Assembly: GCF_019740315.1 (NCBI RefSeq)
Contig: NZ_JAHXZR010000010.1
Location: 62,001 to 126,000 of the forward strand
Direction: 5' to 3'
Origin: Oceanobacter mangrovi
GTDB taxonomy: Bacteria > Pseudomonadota > Gammaproteobacteria > Pseudomonadales > Oceanobacteraceae
DNA: 64,000 nt
The notes under the pieces are model-generated. The model ran no database searches and was not told where the DNA came from. It was given only the letters and a program-made list of their open reading frames with translations. Position numbers and translations under genes: made by a program. Positions 9,516 through 16,868 of the stretch are shown one piece after another (the first letter of the stretch is position 1; every line of letters starts with the position of its first letter).

Positions 9516-10451
9516 TTAATCAGCGTTGGTATCTGAGATCAGGTAACCGGCGGTGGCTCCCAGCAGGTACGGGCGGTAAATATCGGTCTGGCGGACCAAC
9601 TCGATCTTGCCGTCTTCGGTTCGTGAATCCATGACCAGCCCGCCTTTACGGCGCAGGGTGTAACCGAACGACGGCTCGTACAGGCTACGCTCCATGTTGG
9701 CCTGTGCTTTCGGTACATAGGCCAGCACAATGTTGTCGGACCACAGGTCGCTGACAGTGGTAGCGGCATCGGGTGCCCAGACTGCTTTGCCGATAAGGAT
9801 GTTTTCGATCTCGAAAATATCCTGCAGGTCTTCCAGGCGAACCAGACGTTTGGTAGCGGTAGACAACAGTTCACGGATCTTCGGATGGCGCTTGAGCACC
9901 TTCCAGGATGACGGGCCAATCACCATGGTGTTGGCATCTTTAGCGATGGCCTTGCGGATGGACTCTTTACCATCGTCCACCACGCCCTCCGGATCGGAGT
10001 TGGTGCCGTCGGTAAACTGGCTAGTACCGCTCAGAGTGATCTTGTTACTGGCCGCGTAGTTGGCCGGGTTCTGGGCCATATCGGCGCAGTACTTTTCACG
10101 GCGCAGCTGAATGCCCTGGGTGACCATATTGGTGCCGTGAGCGCGCATCGGAAATGCTGACTCTGACTCTTCCCGGTAGTCGATCGGGTATTCCAAATCA
10201 TGTTCATCCAGTACGACATCCACCGAACCAACGTCAGATGGTTGAATGCGGTTGGACTTGGCACGCAGAGCACGCTCGGTACTGTAGATACGGAAGTGGT
10301 CCATGCCGAATTTCGGGATCTTGCCGCCTTCCTTGTCGGTTTCTACCAGAGGGAACAGCGCTTCAGCGGCACCGAACATATTGTTGCCGTAGCCGATGGC
10401 GAGCTGGGTCAGTACCGGATCGACGAGGCGCAGATTGGATAAACGAGACAT
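9516..10451 (-). CDS. Major capsid protein
   Basis: 311 residues beginning MSRLSNLRLVDPVLTQLAIG. Features of HK97-fold capsids of B3-type phages include the YSTERALRAKSNRI segment, a long helix region with QGIQLRREKYCADM, and IGPSSWKVLKRHPKIRE. It has its own ribosome site (GGAGAGCAC five bases before ATG, identical to that of the Mor gene) and follows the protease/scaffold gene after a 54-base gap, the Mu order I, T. Confidence 0.85.
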   Translation of the reverse strand: MSRLSNLRLVDPVLTQLAIGYGNNMFGAAEALFPLVETDKEGGKIPKFGMDHFRIYSTERALRAKSNRIQPSDVGSVDVVLDEHDLEYPIDYREESESAFPMRAHGTNMVTQGIQLRREKYCADMAQNPANYAASNKITLSGTSQFTDGTNSDPEGVVDDGKESIRKAIAKDANTMVIGPSSWKVLKRHPKIRELLSTATKRLVRLEDLQDIFEIENILIGKAVWAPDAATTVSDLWSDNIVLAYVPKAQANMERSLYEPSFGYTLRRKGGLVMDSRTEDGKIELVRQTDIYRPYLLGATAGYLISDTNAD

Positions 10452-10505
10452 AGTGCTCTCCTGATGAGTGTTAGGTTGCTGAGCGGTCAGTTACTTGTTG
10501 GCCGC

Positions 10506-11504
10506 TTACTTGTTACCAACGGCATGTGCGGCAGTGACGTAATCCACGCTGTGCTTCTTCATGTGCGCGCGGATCTTCTTGTCCAGGGCAATGGCATCCG
10601 GATCAGTGCCTTCGGCGTAACTGATGGTTTCGTCGTCTTCGTCACCCTGGGCAGCCTTGTCTTTGGTGGCGTGCTCGCCAAACTCGACGCGCTGGGGCAG
10701 CTGCTCCAGCATTTCAGTAACGGCGGCGTGCAGCGGCTTGGCATCGGTGCCTTCGCCAAACTCCACAGGCTTGTCGGCATCACCAGCCGGCTGTTGCAGT
10801 TGAGTCAGTACAGCGGCGATCAGGGGCACATGGTCTTTGCCGATGCGGGTATCAGTGGCCAGCTTTTCAGCAAAGGCGACGTTGTCGGCATGGGCACGAT
10901 CGGCACTTTCTTTGGCCCGCGCGGTGCGCTCATCGGCCAGCAGCTTGTCGCGGGCAGCCAGATCGGCAGTCAGTTGGTCGTTTTGCGCTTTGAGCGCGGC
11001 GGCTTCTTCTGGGGTCACGGTGGTGTCCTCTGTGGTGGTGTCGGCTTCGGAAAATTCGACGGTGATAAAGTCGTCTGTGGTTTCGCCTTCGGAGAACTCT
11101 GGATTGCGAAGGCCTTTAATGGCCGGTGGTTGCGCGCCGAGAAAACCCACATGGCGCAGGTAATACACACCCGGTACCGGGTTGGCTTTGGCGTTGGGGT
11201 GGTAAAACGAGGCCGATACCTTTTTAAAGGCACCCGATTCATGCAGCTCGGCAAAGTCCGGGTTGATCTGGTGAGGGATGGCGGTCAAGCCGTCTTCTGC
11301 AAACTCCAACGCCTGCACCCAGCCATAGGCGGGTGCGTCGTGACGTGGATGGCCAATAACCAAGGGCGCTTCGTGTTTGGCCGGGTCATAAGCAGCAGCG
11401 CTGGCTTGCAGATCGGCTTCGCCAAACTGCAGATCGGCGCCTGCCATGCTGGTGTGTTGGCCTGGAACAAAGAGATGAATATTGGGGCGGTTGGACTTTG
11501 GCAT
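10506..11504 (-). CDS. Mu I-like prohead protease with scaffold-like C terminus
   Basis: 332 residues. The N-terminal half matches Mu-type phage proteases (APLVIGHPRHDAPAYGWV, KVSASFYHPNA, YYLRHVGFLGAQPPAIKGL). Residues ~165-320 form an Ala/Glu/Asp-rich coiled region typical of the scaffold (Mu Z) that shares this gene in Mu. It is the first gene of the leftward head-tail unit; the 20-bp dyad at 11558-11577 lies 53 bases upstream, in the position of the Mu PI late promoter. The protein should process the prohead before packaging. Confidence 0.85.
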   Translation of the reverse strand: MPKSNRPNIHLFVPGQHTSMAGADLQFGEADLQASAAAYDPAKHEAPLVIGHPRHDAPAYGWVQALEFAEDGLTAIPHQINPDFAELHESGAFKKVSASFYHPNAKANPVPGVYYLRHVGFLGAQPPAIKGLRNPEFSEGETTDDFITVEFSEADTTTEDTTVTPEEAAALKAQNDQLTADLAARDKLLADERTARAKESADRAHADNVAFAEKLATDTRIGKDHVPLIAAVLTQLQQPAGDADKPVEFGEGTDAKPLHAAVTEMLEQLPQRVEFGEHATKDKAAQGDEDDETISYAEGTDPDAIALDKKIRAHMKKHSVDYVTAAHAVGNK

Positions 11505-11557
11505 GGGGCTTCACCTTGATTGATGAAGCCATGATGCGGCGGGCGTTGGGGTGTGGT

Positions 11558-11577
11558 CTTATAAAGGGGTTTACAAG
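11558..11577. promoter_or_regulatory. Dyad operator of the leftward late unit (PI-like)
   Basis: CTTATAAA-GGGG-TTTACAAG; on the minus strand CTTGTAAA-CCCC-TTTATAAG. A nearly identical dyad (25983-26002) precedes the rightward late unit. Only these two copies were noticed, one before each late operon. Probable binding site for the Mor/C-type activator encoded at 13198-13551. Confidence 0.65.
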
Positions 11578-11607
11578 TTTTTTGCTTAATTGAGCTCAGG
11601 TGTCTTT

Positions 11608-12318
11608 ATGCCAATTGCATGTTTAACGAAAACAGAGGAGCGATTGCTATCCTTTGAGTTTTCATCAGATGAATGGAAAAAACTTAAACGTGAATATCAG
11701 GGGATGGGAATCTATATGAAATGCTGCAATGCCCCAGCCATCCCCAAAACGAGCAAGAATGGAGTTCAATTTTTCGCACACAAGGTTAACTCGTGCGGGA
11801 CAGGTTCGGAATCAGAAGCACATATTCGATGCAAAGAGCTAATCGTAATTGGTGCAAGAAAAGCTGGTTGGGAAGCAGAACCAGAAGAACCAGGACAGGA
11901 TCAAATGGGCAATAAATGGGTTGCGGATGTTCTGTGTTCGCGGCGAAGCGCGAAAGTAGCCTTTGAAGTCCAACTTGCACGCCAATCTCTTGAAAACTTT
12001 GTCCACAGAACCAACCGGTATAAAAATTCTGGGGTTAGGTGTCTATGGTTTGTGGAGCGAAAACCAAAAGTTAACGTGATTTATCAATCGATGATCCGAG
12101 ATTCTGGAGGCCACTATCCAGATCGAGAAAGCTTGCCTGTTTTTTCTATCGATGTTTCAGATGTAAAGAACCCCTTCGTATTTTTCCCATGGGTCATGGG
12201 GGATGGCCCATACGAAATCCCTTTAAAAGACTTCATTCGGGGGGCTTTGTCTGGAAACCTAACATTTAAAGATGGGCGTTGGCGATGGATGGACTGTTAC
12301 CAACCTCCGCTAATTTGA
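11608..12318 (+). CDS. CoiA-like PD-(D/E)XK nuclease, accessory cargo
   Basis: 236 residues from ATG 11608. A Cys-bearing segment (MKCCNAPAIP, FFAHKVNSC) is followed by the CoiA-type core: SEAHIRCKELI, then WVADVLC and VAFEVQLARQSLENF, which supply the D and E-x-Q of a PD-(D/E)XK fold, then a VRCLWFV strand. CoiA-family proteins are linked to DNA processing in competence; phage-borne copies have no settled role. It is read rightward between the leftward Mor and protease genes, is AT-richer than its neighbours, and so is cargo. A defence or anti-competition function is only a guess. Confidence 0.7.
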   Translation: MPIACLTKTEERLLSFEFSSDEWKKLKREYQGMGIYMKCCNAPAIPKTSKNGVQFFAHKVNSCGTGSESEAHIRCKELIVIGARKAGWEAEPEEPGQDQMGNKWVADVLCSRRSAKVAFEVQLARQSLENFVHRTNRYKNSGVRCLWFVERKPKVNVIYQSMIRDSGGHYPDRESLPVFSIDVSDVKNPFVFFPWVMGDGPYEIPLKDFIRGALSGNLTFKDGRWRWMDCYQPPLI

Positions 12319-12409
12319 GAAAGTTAGAAGATCGTTTTATATCGTTTCTGAGGAACATATTACGATTGCAATTAATTCAGAAAAGAGTAACTTCGCAGCT
12401 GAACCGTGT

Positions 12410-12443
12410 CGGGCCGAAAGCCCGGTGCTGCAGCGGAAGCTGC
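12410..12443 (+). promoter_or_regulatory. Paired hairpins in the leader of the 12475 gene
   Basis: Two perfect five-base-pair hairpins side by side: CGGGC-CGAAA-GCCCG and GCAGC-GGAA-GCTGC, the second with a GNRA-type loop. They lie 32 bases before the start codon, so they would be in the 5' leader. They may control translation or stabilise the RNA; no known riboswitch class is recognised. Confidence 0.4.
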
Positions 12444-12474
12444 ATTCCTTTGTACGAAACCAAGAGGATGCCCC

Positions 12475-13116
12475 ATGGCAGACATAAACACGCCCGCAGT
12501 TTATTCCCCATACTTTTCTACCCTTCACGATGAACAAGCGCCAGTTGGAAACATTGGTCGAGGCTGTCATTACTCGGTGCTTCAATGTGCTGAGTGGTTT
12601 GACGTCATGAACCAACCAGTCAAAGAAGCTCAACTTCACCGCTTCGGTATTATCTGGGATGAGGATCACGACGAGCGGATCATCCTCGTTATCGAACGTA
12701 TGTATCTGGAAGGTCTGTTGGCCCCGGTGCAGTTTATTGGAGAAAGAAAAGCTTTTTTGACCGTAATTGTGGCCGCCAAGTTTTTTTATGGATGGCAACC
12801 TGAAGAAATTGAAGCGTACAAAACCAAAATAGAAAAAATCGCATCTAATGTGGACTGGGATCACTGGCAGGTCGATCTTGGCTACTTTGACAGAACAGAC
12901 CCATTGAATGTTGGTTACTATGCACAAACTGAATTAGAAGGAATAATCGCAGACCAGGAATATAACGTGCAAACTTACCTCAGGAATATCGATAACTTAT
13001 GGTCACTTGGAACAACCGATCACAAAGCGGCTAGTTCTAGTTATAGAAATCCCAACATGCCAGTTCCTCCTGCAGAGGCAGTCCCTCCAGTAATTACTCG
13101 TAACCCCCAGCCCTGA
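12475..13116 (+). CDS. Unknown accessory protein, 213 aa
   Basis: The start MADINTPAV is chosen at 12475 because of the AAGAGGA ribosome site; the frame upstream overlaps a hairpin leader. The protein is acidic and aromatic-rich (DWDHWQVDLGYFDRTDP, NVGYYAQTELEGI) with a low-complexity Pro-rich C terminus (NPNMPVPPAEAVPP). No signal peptide or membrane segment. It follows the CoiA-like gene on the same strand in the cargo slot between Mor and protease, so the two may work together. I do not recognise the family. Confidence 0.65.
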   Translation: MADINTPAVYSPYFSTLHDEQAPVGNIGRGCHYSVLQCAEWFDVMNQPVKEAQLHRFGIIWDEDHDERIILVIERMYLEGLLAPVQFIGERKAFLTVIVAAKFFYGWQPEEIEAYKTKIEKIASNVDWDHWQVDLGYFDRTDPLNVGYYAQTELEGIIADQEYNVQTYLRNIDNLWSLGTTDHKAASSSYRNPNMPVPPAEAVPPVITRNPQP

Positions 13117-13176
13117 CGCGTCATGACGCACCTTGCTGCCGTTTTTGGGCGTTAGACGCCCAAGTCCCCATAAATG

Positions 13177-13199
13177 CAAAAAGCGCCTCTCAGGCGCTT
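13177..13199 (-). terminator. Terminator of the leftward early operon
   Basis: On the minus strand AAGCGCCT-GAG-AGGCGCTT followed by T residues, directly at the Mor stop codon. A second perfect hairpin without a T tail (TTGGGCGT-TAG-ACGCCCAA, 13145-13163) stands beside it. Together they separate the early operon from the oppositely read cargo genes. Confidence 0.8.
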
Positions 13200-13551
13200 A
13201 TAGAAGCGGCTGTTGTTGTTCAGCCGCTTTTGCTTCCAGTTGTCGTTTTACCCGCCGTAGGATGGCATATACCCACACCTTGCTGATGCCGTACTTGTGC
13301 GCCAGTTCTTGGTGGTTGTCGCCGCTGAATTCCCGGTACACATCCAGATCGCGCTGACTCAGTTTCATGTGGGTGCCTTTGCCGATGTAAATCGGCAGGC
13401 CTCCCCATTCATCACAGACGACGTCAACGATCAGATCGGCCAGTTCATCTGCTTCGTCTTTGCTAAGGCCCTGTTGTTGACCCAATCGACTGACGATGTC
13501 GAACAGGTCGGCCAGGAATTCCGGCGCGTTCATTTTGCGATCGTTGCTCAT
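13198..13551 (-). CDS. mor: Mor-family transcription activator of late genes
   Basis: 117 residues with the Mor/C signature: EWGGLPIYIGKG, then RDLDVYREFSGDNHQELAHKYGIS and VWVYAILRRV (helix-turn-helix near residues 80-105). Mor and C of Mu bind dyads upstream of middle and late promoters and recruit RNA polymerase. It is the last gene of the leftward early operon, preceded by GGAGAGCACT-ATG, and ends on a terminator. Its likely targets are the CTTGTAAA dyads at 11558 and 25983. No separate C gene was found, so it may serve both roles. Confidence 0.9.
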   Translation of the reverse strand: MSNDRKMNAPEFLADLFDIVSRLGQQQGLSKDEADELADLIVDVVCDEWGGLPIYIGKGTHMKLSQRDLDVYREFSGDNHQELAHKYGISKVWVYAILRRVKRQLEAKAAEQQQPLL

Positions 13552-13561
13552 AGTGCTCTCC

Positions 13562-14011
13562 TTACCAATCGGTGTCGTTCAGCCGTTGCACGGTGGCTTC
13601 GGCACTGGTGTAGCTGGCTTGCTGACGTTGTTGTTCAACTCTGACAATGCCGTCGACGCCACCAGCGATCACGCTTTCCAGCACTTGTTTCAGGTAGTTG
13701 TGATTCTTGAGCGGCTTGACCTGTCCGCCCTGGGCCCGTTTGCTGTGGATGGCATCGACGGTTTGTTGCATTGCAGCAGTGATCCACTGAGGCGCCTCCA
13801 GTGCCAGTACCTCCTTGGCCAAGGCCAGTGCCCGATCGTTACTGAGGTCGCGGCTTGGGCTGCGGAACAGCCCCAGATACGCCAGCAGCGCCTGACCGGT
13901 GGCGCTGTCTGTTCTTGCGACCAGCGCCGCCAGTTCACGGCCAGCCTGATCCTTGGCGATCGCATCCAGCGAGATCCGGTGGTGGCAGATTGGGCAGCGT
14001 CCCAGTTCCAT
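13562..14011 (-). CDS. Early-operon protein with N-terminal zinc knuckle
   Basis: 149 residues from ATG 14011, which overlaps the GemA stop as TGATG (a longer frame begins upstream but lies inside gemA). The N terminus MELGRCPICHHRISLDAIA has a CxxC-HH metal-binding look; the rest is helical, ending in a coil (RVEQQRQQASYTSAEATV). Its place between gemA and mor is common for uncharacterised genes in BcepMu-like phages. Function unknown. Confidence 0.7.
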   Translation of the reverse strand: MELGRCPICHHRISLDAIAKDQAGRELAALVARTDSATGQALLAYLGLFRSPSRDLSNDRALALAKEVLALEAPQWITAAMQQTVDAIHSKRAQGGQVKPLKNHNYLKQVLESVIAGGVDGIVRVEQQRQQASYTSAEATVQRLNDTDW

Positions 14012-14511
14012 CAATGCACTCCCTTGGCGGCCATCGTCTGCAGGCGTTTGCGCCAACCTTTCAGCCGGTGCAGCAGTGTGTTCGCCAGCGTGTCGTCCTG
14101 GTTAATCCACTCTATGGCGTCGATCGGTTTACCGGCACAGGCCGATTGTTTGCGTACCCAGGCGAGCAGCGCATTGTCGGAGCGATCGCGCAGGTACCCG
14201 GCTTTGGCCATGGATATCCATACCGCGCGCAGAGCATCCGCCTTGGTGGCTTCTCCTGGCTGCTTGTGGCTGGTTTGTGGGCTGAGTTTTTTTCCTGCAC
14301 CGATTCGGCGTTTGGGTTGCCAGCCCTTGCCGATCATTTCTTGCAGAGCGGCGTCGATTTGCTTGATTTGCAGGTTGCGGGCGCTGGGATCGGCTGCTGG
14401 CGCGCCGTGGCGCACCAGCAATGAGCGATAGGCGTCATCGCTCATGTTCATTTCCTTTTTGGCGATATGCAGCTTGGCGAGGGCTGCGCCGCGTTGGGCT
14501 GGATTGGTCAT
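14011..14511 (-). CDS. gemA: GemA-like regulatory protein (Mu gp16 family)
   Basis: 166 residues matching the GemA/DUF1018 pattern: LAKLHIAKKEMNMSDDAYRSL at the N terminus, RNLQIKQIDAALQEM, then ALLAWVRKQS and NTLLHRLKGWRKRL. In Mu, GemA modulates host gene expression and DNA topology early in development. It lies in the early operon shortly before mor, as in Mu. The ATG overlaps the upstream stop, and the junction carries the EVQP-type coupling motif seen at other genes of this operon. Confidence 0.85.
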   Translation of the reverse strand: MTNPAQRGAALAKLHIAKKEMNMSDDAYRSLLVRHGAPAADPSARNLQIKQIDAALQEMIGKGWQPKRRIGAGKKLSPQTSHKQPGEATKADALRAVWISMAKAGYLRDRSDNALLAWVRKQSACAGKPIDAIEWINQDDTLANTLLHRLKGWRKRLQTMAAKGVH

Positions 14512-14723
14512 GGCTGAACTTCCCCGGTCTTGGTATTAACGGTGAAGTGCTTTGTTATGACGGTATCACCCGGGAAAATTGGCCTGATCTCCAGTCCGCC
14601 ACCCATGAATGGCAGCACCACAACCGGTTGCTCTCCACGTTTAAGTTGAGCACTCATAGCATCGGCGATATCCGCAAACACCAGGCGTGCTGGCCGGGTC
14701 ATGTCTAATGGCAGTTCAGTCAT
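14508..14723 (-). CDS. Small early-operon protein, 71 aa
   Basis: 71 residues (MTELPLDMTRPARLVFADIA ... GEVQP). Both ends overlap neighbours by four bases (ATGA), so it is translationally coupled. No recognised domain. Its last codons spell EVQP and contain the ribosome site of the next gene. Confidence 0.7.
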   Translation of the reverse strand: MTELPLDMTRPARLVFADIADAMSAQLKRGEQPVVVLPFMGGGLEIRPIFPGDTVITKHFTVNTKTGEVQP

Positions 14724-15097
14724 GGCTGCACCTCCAGCTCTTCAATCGTCATGTCGTCATAACTGAACTCCGGCGGCTCTGCTGAGATGATTTTGATGCC
14801 TTCGGAACCATCCATTTGGGGCCAGCCTTCTACTCCGTATTTTTTATCCCAGTCGAATTTATCTACCAGAAATGAGTCCCCCCAACCGCTTTCAATCATG
14901 AGATCAATGCAGCGACTCGTGAGCATTTTTAGAACCGCATTCAGTACCGTTCCTGCATCGCTAATTCGCGATTCAGGGCTGGTCCAAAAATTATTAATCT
15001 CGTGCAACTTCTCTTCTGTCATCACTTCGTGATCGACTTCTACGACCAGCTCTGCCTTGTAGTCCCAATCGATTCGATAGAGTTTGATATTGCTCAT
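14720..15097 (-). CDS. DUF2528-like early phage protein
   Basis: 125 residues, acidic, with the pattern YRIDWDYKAELVVEVDHEVM, then EKLHEINNFWTSPESRI, as in DUF2528 proteins of transposable phages. It ends ELEVQP and overlaps the next start by four bases. Function unknown. Codon use is slightly AT-richer than in neighbouring early genes. Confidence 0.7.
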   Translation of the reverse strand: MSNIKLYRIDWDYKAELVVEVDHEVMTEEKLHEINNFWTSPESRISDAGTVLNAVLKMLTSRCIDLMIESGWGDSFLVDKFDWDKKYGVEGWPQMDGSEGIKIISAEPPEFSYDDMTIEELEVQP

Positions 15098-15618
15098 GGC
15101 TGCACCTCCAGCTCGGCCGCTTCAGCAACCAGGGCGTTAATCAGTTTGTCGATTTCGCTGTCAGTGGCTTTGATCACTACCTGGTCGGTACCGTCATGGA
15201 CCTGAACGCCAATCTTTTTGAGTTCGGCGGCAGTCAGGTTACCGAGGGCGGAGGTAATGGGCTTTTCTTCGGTTTTGATCAGCACTTCAGCCTGGTCTGG
15301 TAAGTGTTTACGGATCAGCTGCACCGTCTTGTTCGCATCGGGGATCACGGTTTTGCCTTTGCTTTTGGCATAGCCCACCTTGATGCCACTAGTGATCAAG
15401 GTTTTTGGTTTGGTGAACAGCTGTGGGGCCGCCTGAATTGCCTGGGTCAGTTGGTCTTTCGCTTGCGCCATGCTTTGCACTGCGAGTTTCAGGCCGCGCA
15501 GCTTTTTACGCTTGGTGGTTTCCAGCTCGTCGTTCAGTGTCGTGATGCGTTGAGCCAGTAAGTCTCGGGCGTCTGCATAGGTACGCGTGAGCTGTTCAAT
15601 ATCGGTCAGGTCAGTCAT
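15094..15618 (-). CDS. Gam-like host-nuclease inhibitor (probable)
   Basis: 174 residues, highly charged, with an N-terminal coiled coil (residues ~5-70) and an alpha/beta C-terminal part (ITSGIKVGYAKSKGK, DQVVIKATDSEIDKLI). Length, layout and position between A/B and GemA fit Mu Gam, which binds DNA ends and shields them from host exonucleases. The assignment rests on layout more than on clear motifs. It ends LEVQP with an ATGA junction to the next gene. Confidence 0.55.
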   Translation of the reverse strand: MTDLTDIEQLTRTYADARDLLAQRITTLNDELETTKRKKLRGLKLAVQSMAQAKDQLTQAIQAAPQLFTKPKTLITSGIKVGYAKSKGKTVIPDANKTVQLIRKHLPDQAEVLIKTEEKPITSALGNLTAAELKKIGVQVHDGTDQVVIKATDSEIDKLINALVAEAAELEVQP

Positions 15619-15829
15619 GGATGATGTCTCCGTGTTCGGTCACTGTTCCCAGAATCGTTAATGCCCGTTGGCAAAGACGGTGTGCCTTACGCCAACCTCG
15701 ACGCGTACATTGAAACGGCCGATCGGTTGCCCAAATGGTGTATGAACCATGTTTGGGGCACTGGACTCGCCACCGGGTTATGTCGTTATTCGTGGACGGT
15801 TGTTTATTGGTAATGCCGTGCACCATCAT
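15611..15829 (-). CDS. Small early-operon protein with Cys residues
   Basis: 72 residues, basic, with VQCPKHGSYTIW and two further Cys (FQCTRRGW, HRLCQRA) that could form a zinc site. It overlaps the start of the Gam-like gene by eight bases. No family recognised. Start chosen at the first of two adjacent ATG codons. Confidence 0.6.
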   Translation of the reverse strand: MMVHGITNKQPSTNNDITRWRVQCPKHGSYTIWATDRPFQCTRRGWRKAHRLCQRALTILGTVTEHGDIIHD

Positions 15830-15860
15830 GGCGGCTGCCCTCGGATTGCCTGGTATTGGG

Positions 15861-16601
15861 TTAACTGGCTGCCTGAATCAGGCCGGTGCGGGCAGCCAGT
15901 CGCTTTACCAGCGTCAGATTGTGGTGGGCAGCGCGGGCGCGTCCTGCGCCCTGGCTGGCCCCAGCGGCGGGTGCTGCTGTTTGGGTGCCTCGTGGCTGTT
16001 TCGGGAATGAATTCCCTCCTACAGACGATGCAGCAAGCGGGGCAAATACGGTTCGGGTGGTAAGGACCACCAAAACTTGCACCAACACCAGGGCAAGGAG
16101 CTGAATCCCCACCTGGTAGGCAGCCACCAGATCCACAGCTGGCGGGCGCTGGCCGGTGGTTTGGTTCAACTCCGCTTTGGTTGCGGCAATTTGGGTTTCG
16201 GTCTTTTCGATCAGCCCGGCCCAGCCTTCACGGCGCTCACTGTTTTTCAGGTAAGTCGCTTGTTTGGCTTCCAGGCGGGCCAGATCGACGCGTAATTGCT
16301 CGACGCTGGACTGGTTGGCAGCAGCAGCTGCACGGCCTTGTTGCCATGCGGCATAGTGTGGTTGGGCCAGATCAAACAAGGGTGATCCCAACGCCAGCAC
16401 GGTGGCAATGCAGGCCACCAGGGTGTTGCCGCGAGCCCAGAGCCAAACGGCTCCAAGCTCGATCACCAGCGACCAGACCGGGGCGGTCCAGCTGTCACCA
16501 GTTTGGTCTGCCCAAAACGTCATGCTGTGGCTCTGCAGCAGAACAATGCCGCCAACTAACAGCGCCAGAGCTGGAAGTCGTTTCAGCAGTTGCCAGCTCA
16601 T
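15861..16601 (-). CDS. Membrane protein with coiled coil, early operon
   Basis: 246 residues from ATG 16601 (ATGA overlap with the upstream stop). Two or three hydrophobic helices occupy residues ~8-80 (RLPALALLVGGIVLLQ, VWSLVIELGAVWLWA), then a coiled coil with VEQLRVDLARLEAKQATYL, a further helix (QLLALVLVQVLVVL) and a Gly/Ala-rich tail. The P2-like phage encodes a protein of the same layout at 48480-49478. Possible roles are membrane anchoring of replication or superinfection exclusion; neither is shown. Confidence 0.7.
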   Translation of the reverse strand: MSWQLLKRLPALALLVGGIVLLQSHSMTFWADQTGDSWTAPVWSLVIELGAVWLWARGNTLVACIATVLALGSPLFDLAQPHYAAWQQGRAAAAANQSSVEQLRVDLARLEAKQATYLKNSERREGWAGLIEKTETQIAATKAELNQTTGQRPPAVDLVAAYQVGIQLLALVLVQVLVVLTTRTVFAPLAASSVGGNSFPKQPRGTQTAAPAAGASQGAGRARAAHHNLTLVKRLAARTGLIQAAS

Positions 16602-16858
16602 GGCCGCACCTCCCATTCCACAAAGCACTTTGCCAGGTTGCCCCGGTAGAGTTCTTTGAGCTGGCCCCCTTCAACACGGCGCGAGCGTTTCCATGCGCCA
16701 GTTAGGCGGTGCAGCCCTTTGGCTGGCTGTACTCGCAACACGGGGATAGCGGTATCCAGATCGACAGACAGCACCATCACATCTAGAGCATCCAGCTCGC
16801 TCAGGCAGGCGGCAGCGTCCATCATTTTTGTACCTAACACTTGATTCAACAGTCCCAT
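16598..16858 (-). CDS. Small early-operon protein after ATPase B, 86 aa
   Basis: 86 residues from ATG 16858, which lies 11 bases after the stop of gene B; a longer frame would start inside B. It contains LDALDVMVLSVDLDTAIPVL and a basic patch (AWKRSRRVEGG), and ends WEVRP with the GGAGGTGCGGCC-ATGA junction. No recognised family. Confidence 0.65.
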   Translation of the reverse strand: MGLLNQVLGTKMMDAAACLSELDALDVMVLSVDLDTAIPVLRVQPAKGLHRLTGAWKRSRRVEGGQLKELYRGNLAKCFVEWEVRP

Positions 16859-16868
16859 TGCAAGGCCC

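Noticed and set aside
10464-11519. 351-codon rightward frame opposite the protease gene
   Set aside because: It is the antisense shadow of a clearly recognised protease/scaffold gene and has a Gly/Val-rich random composition.
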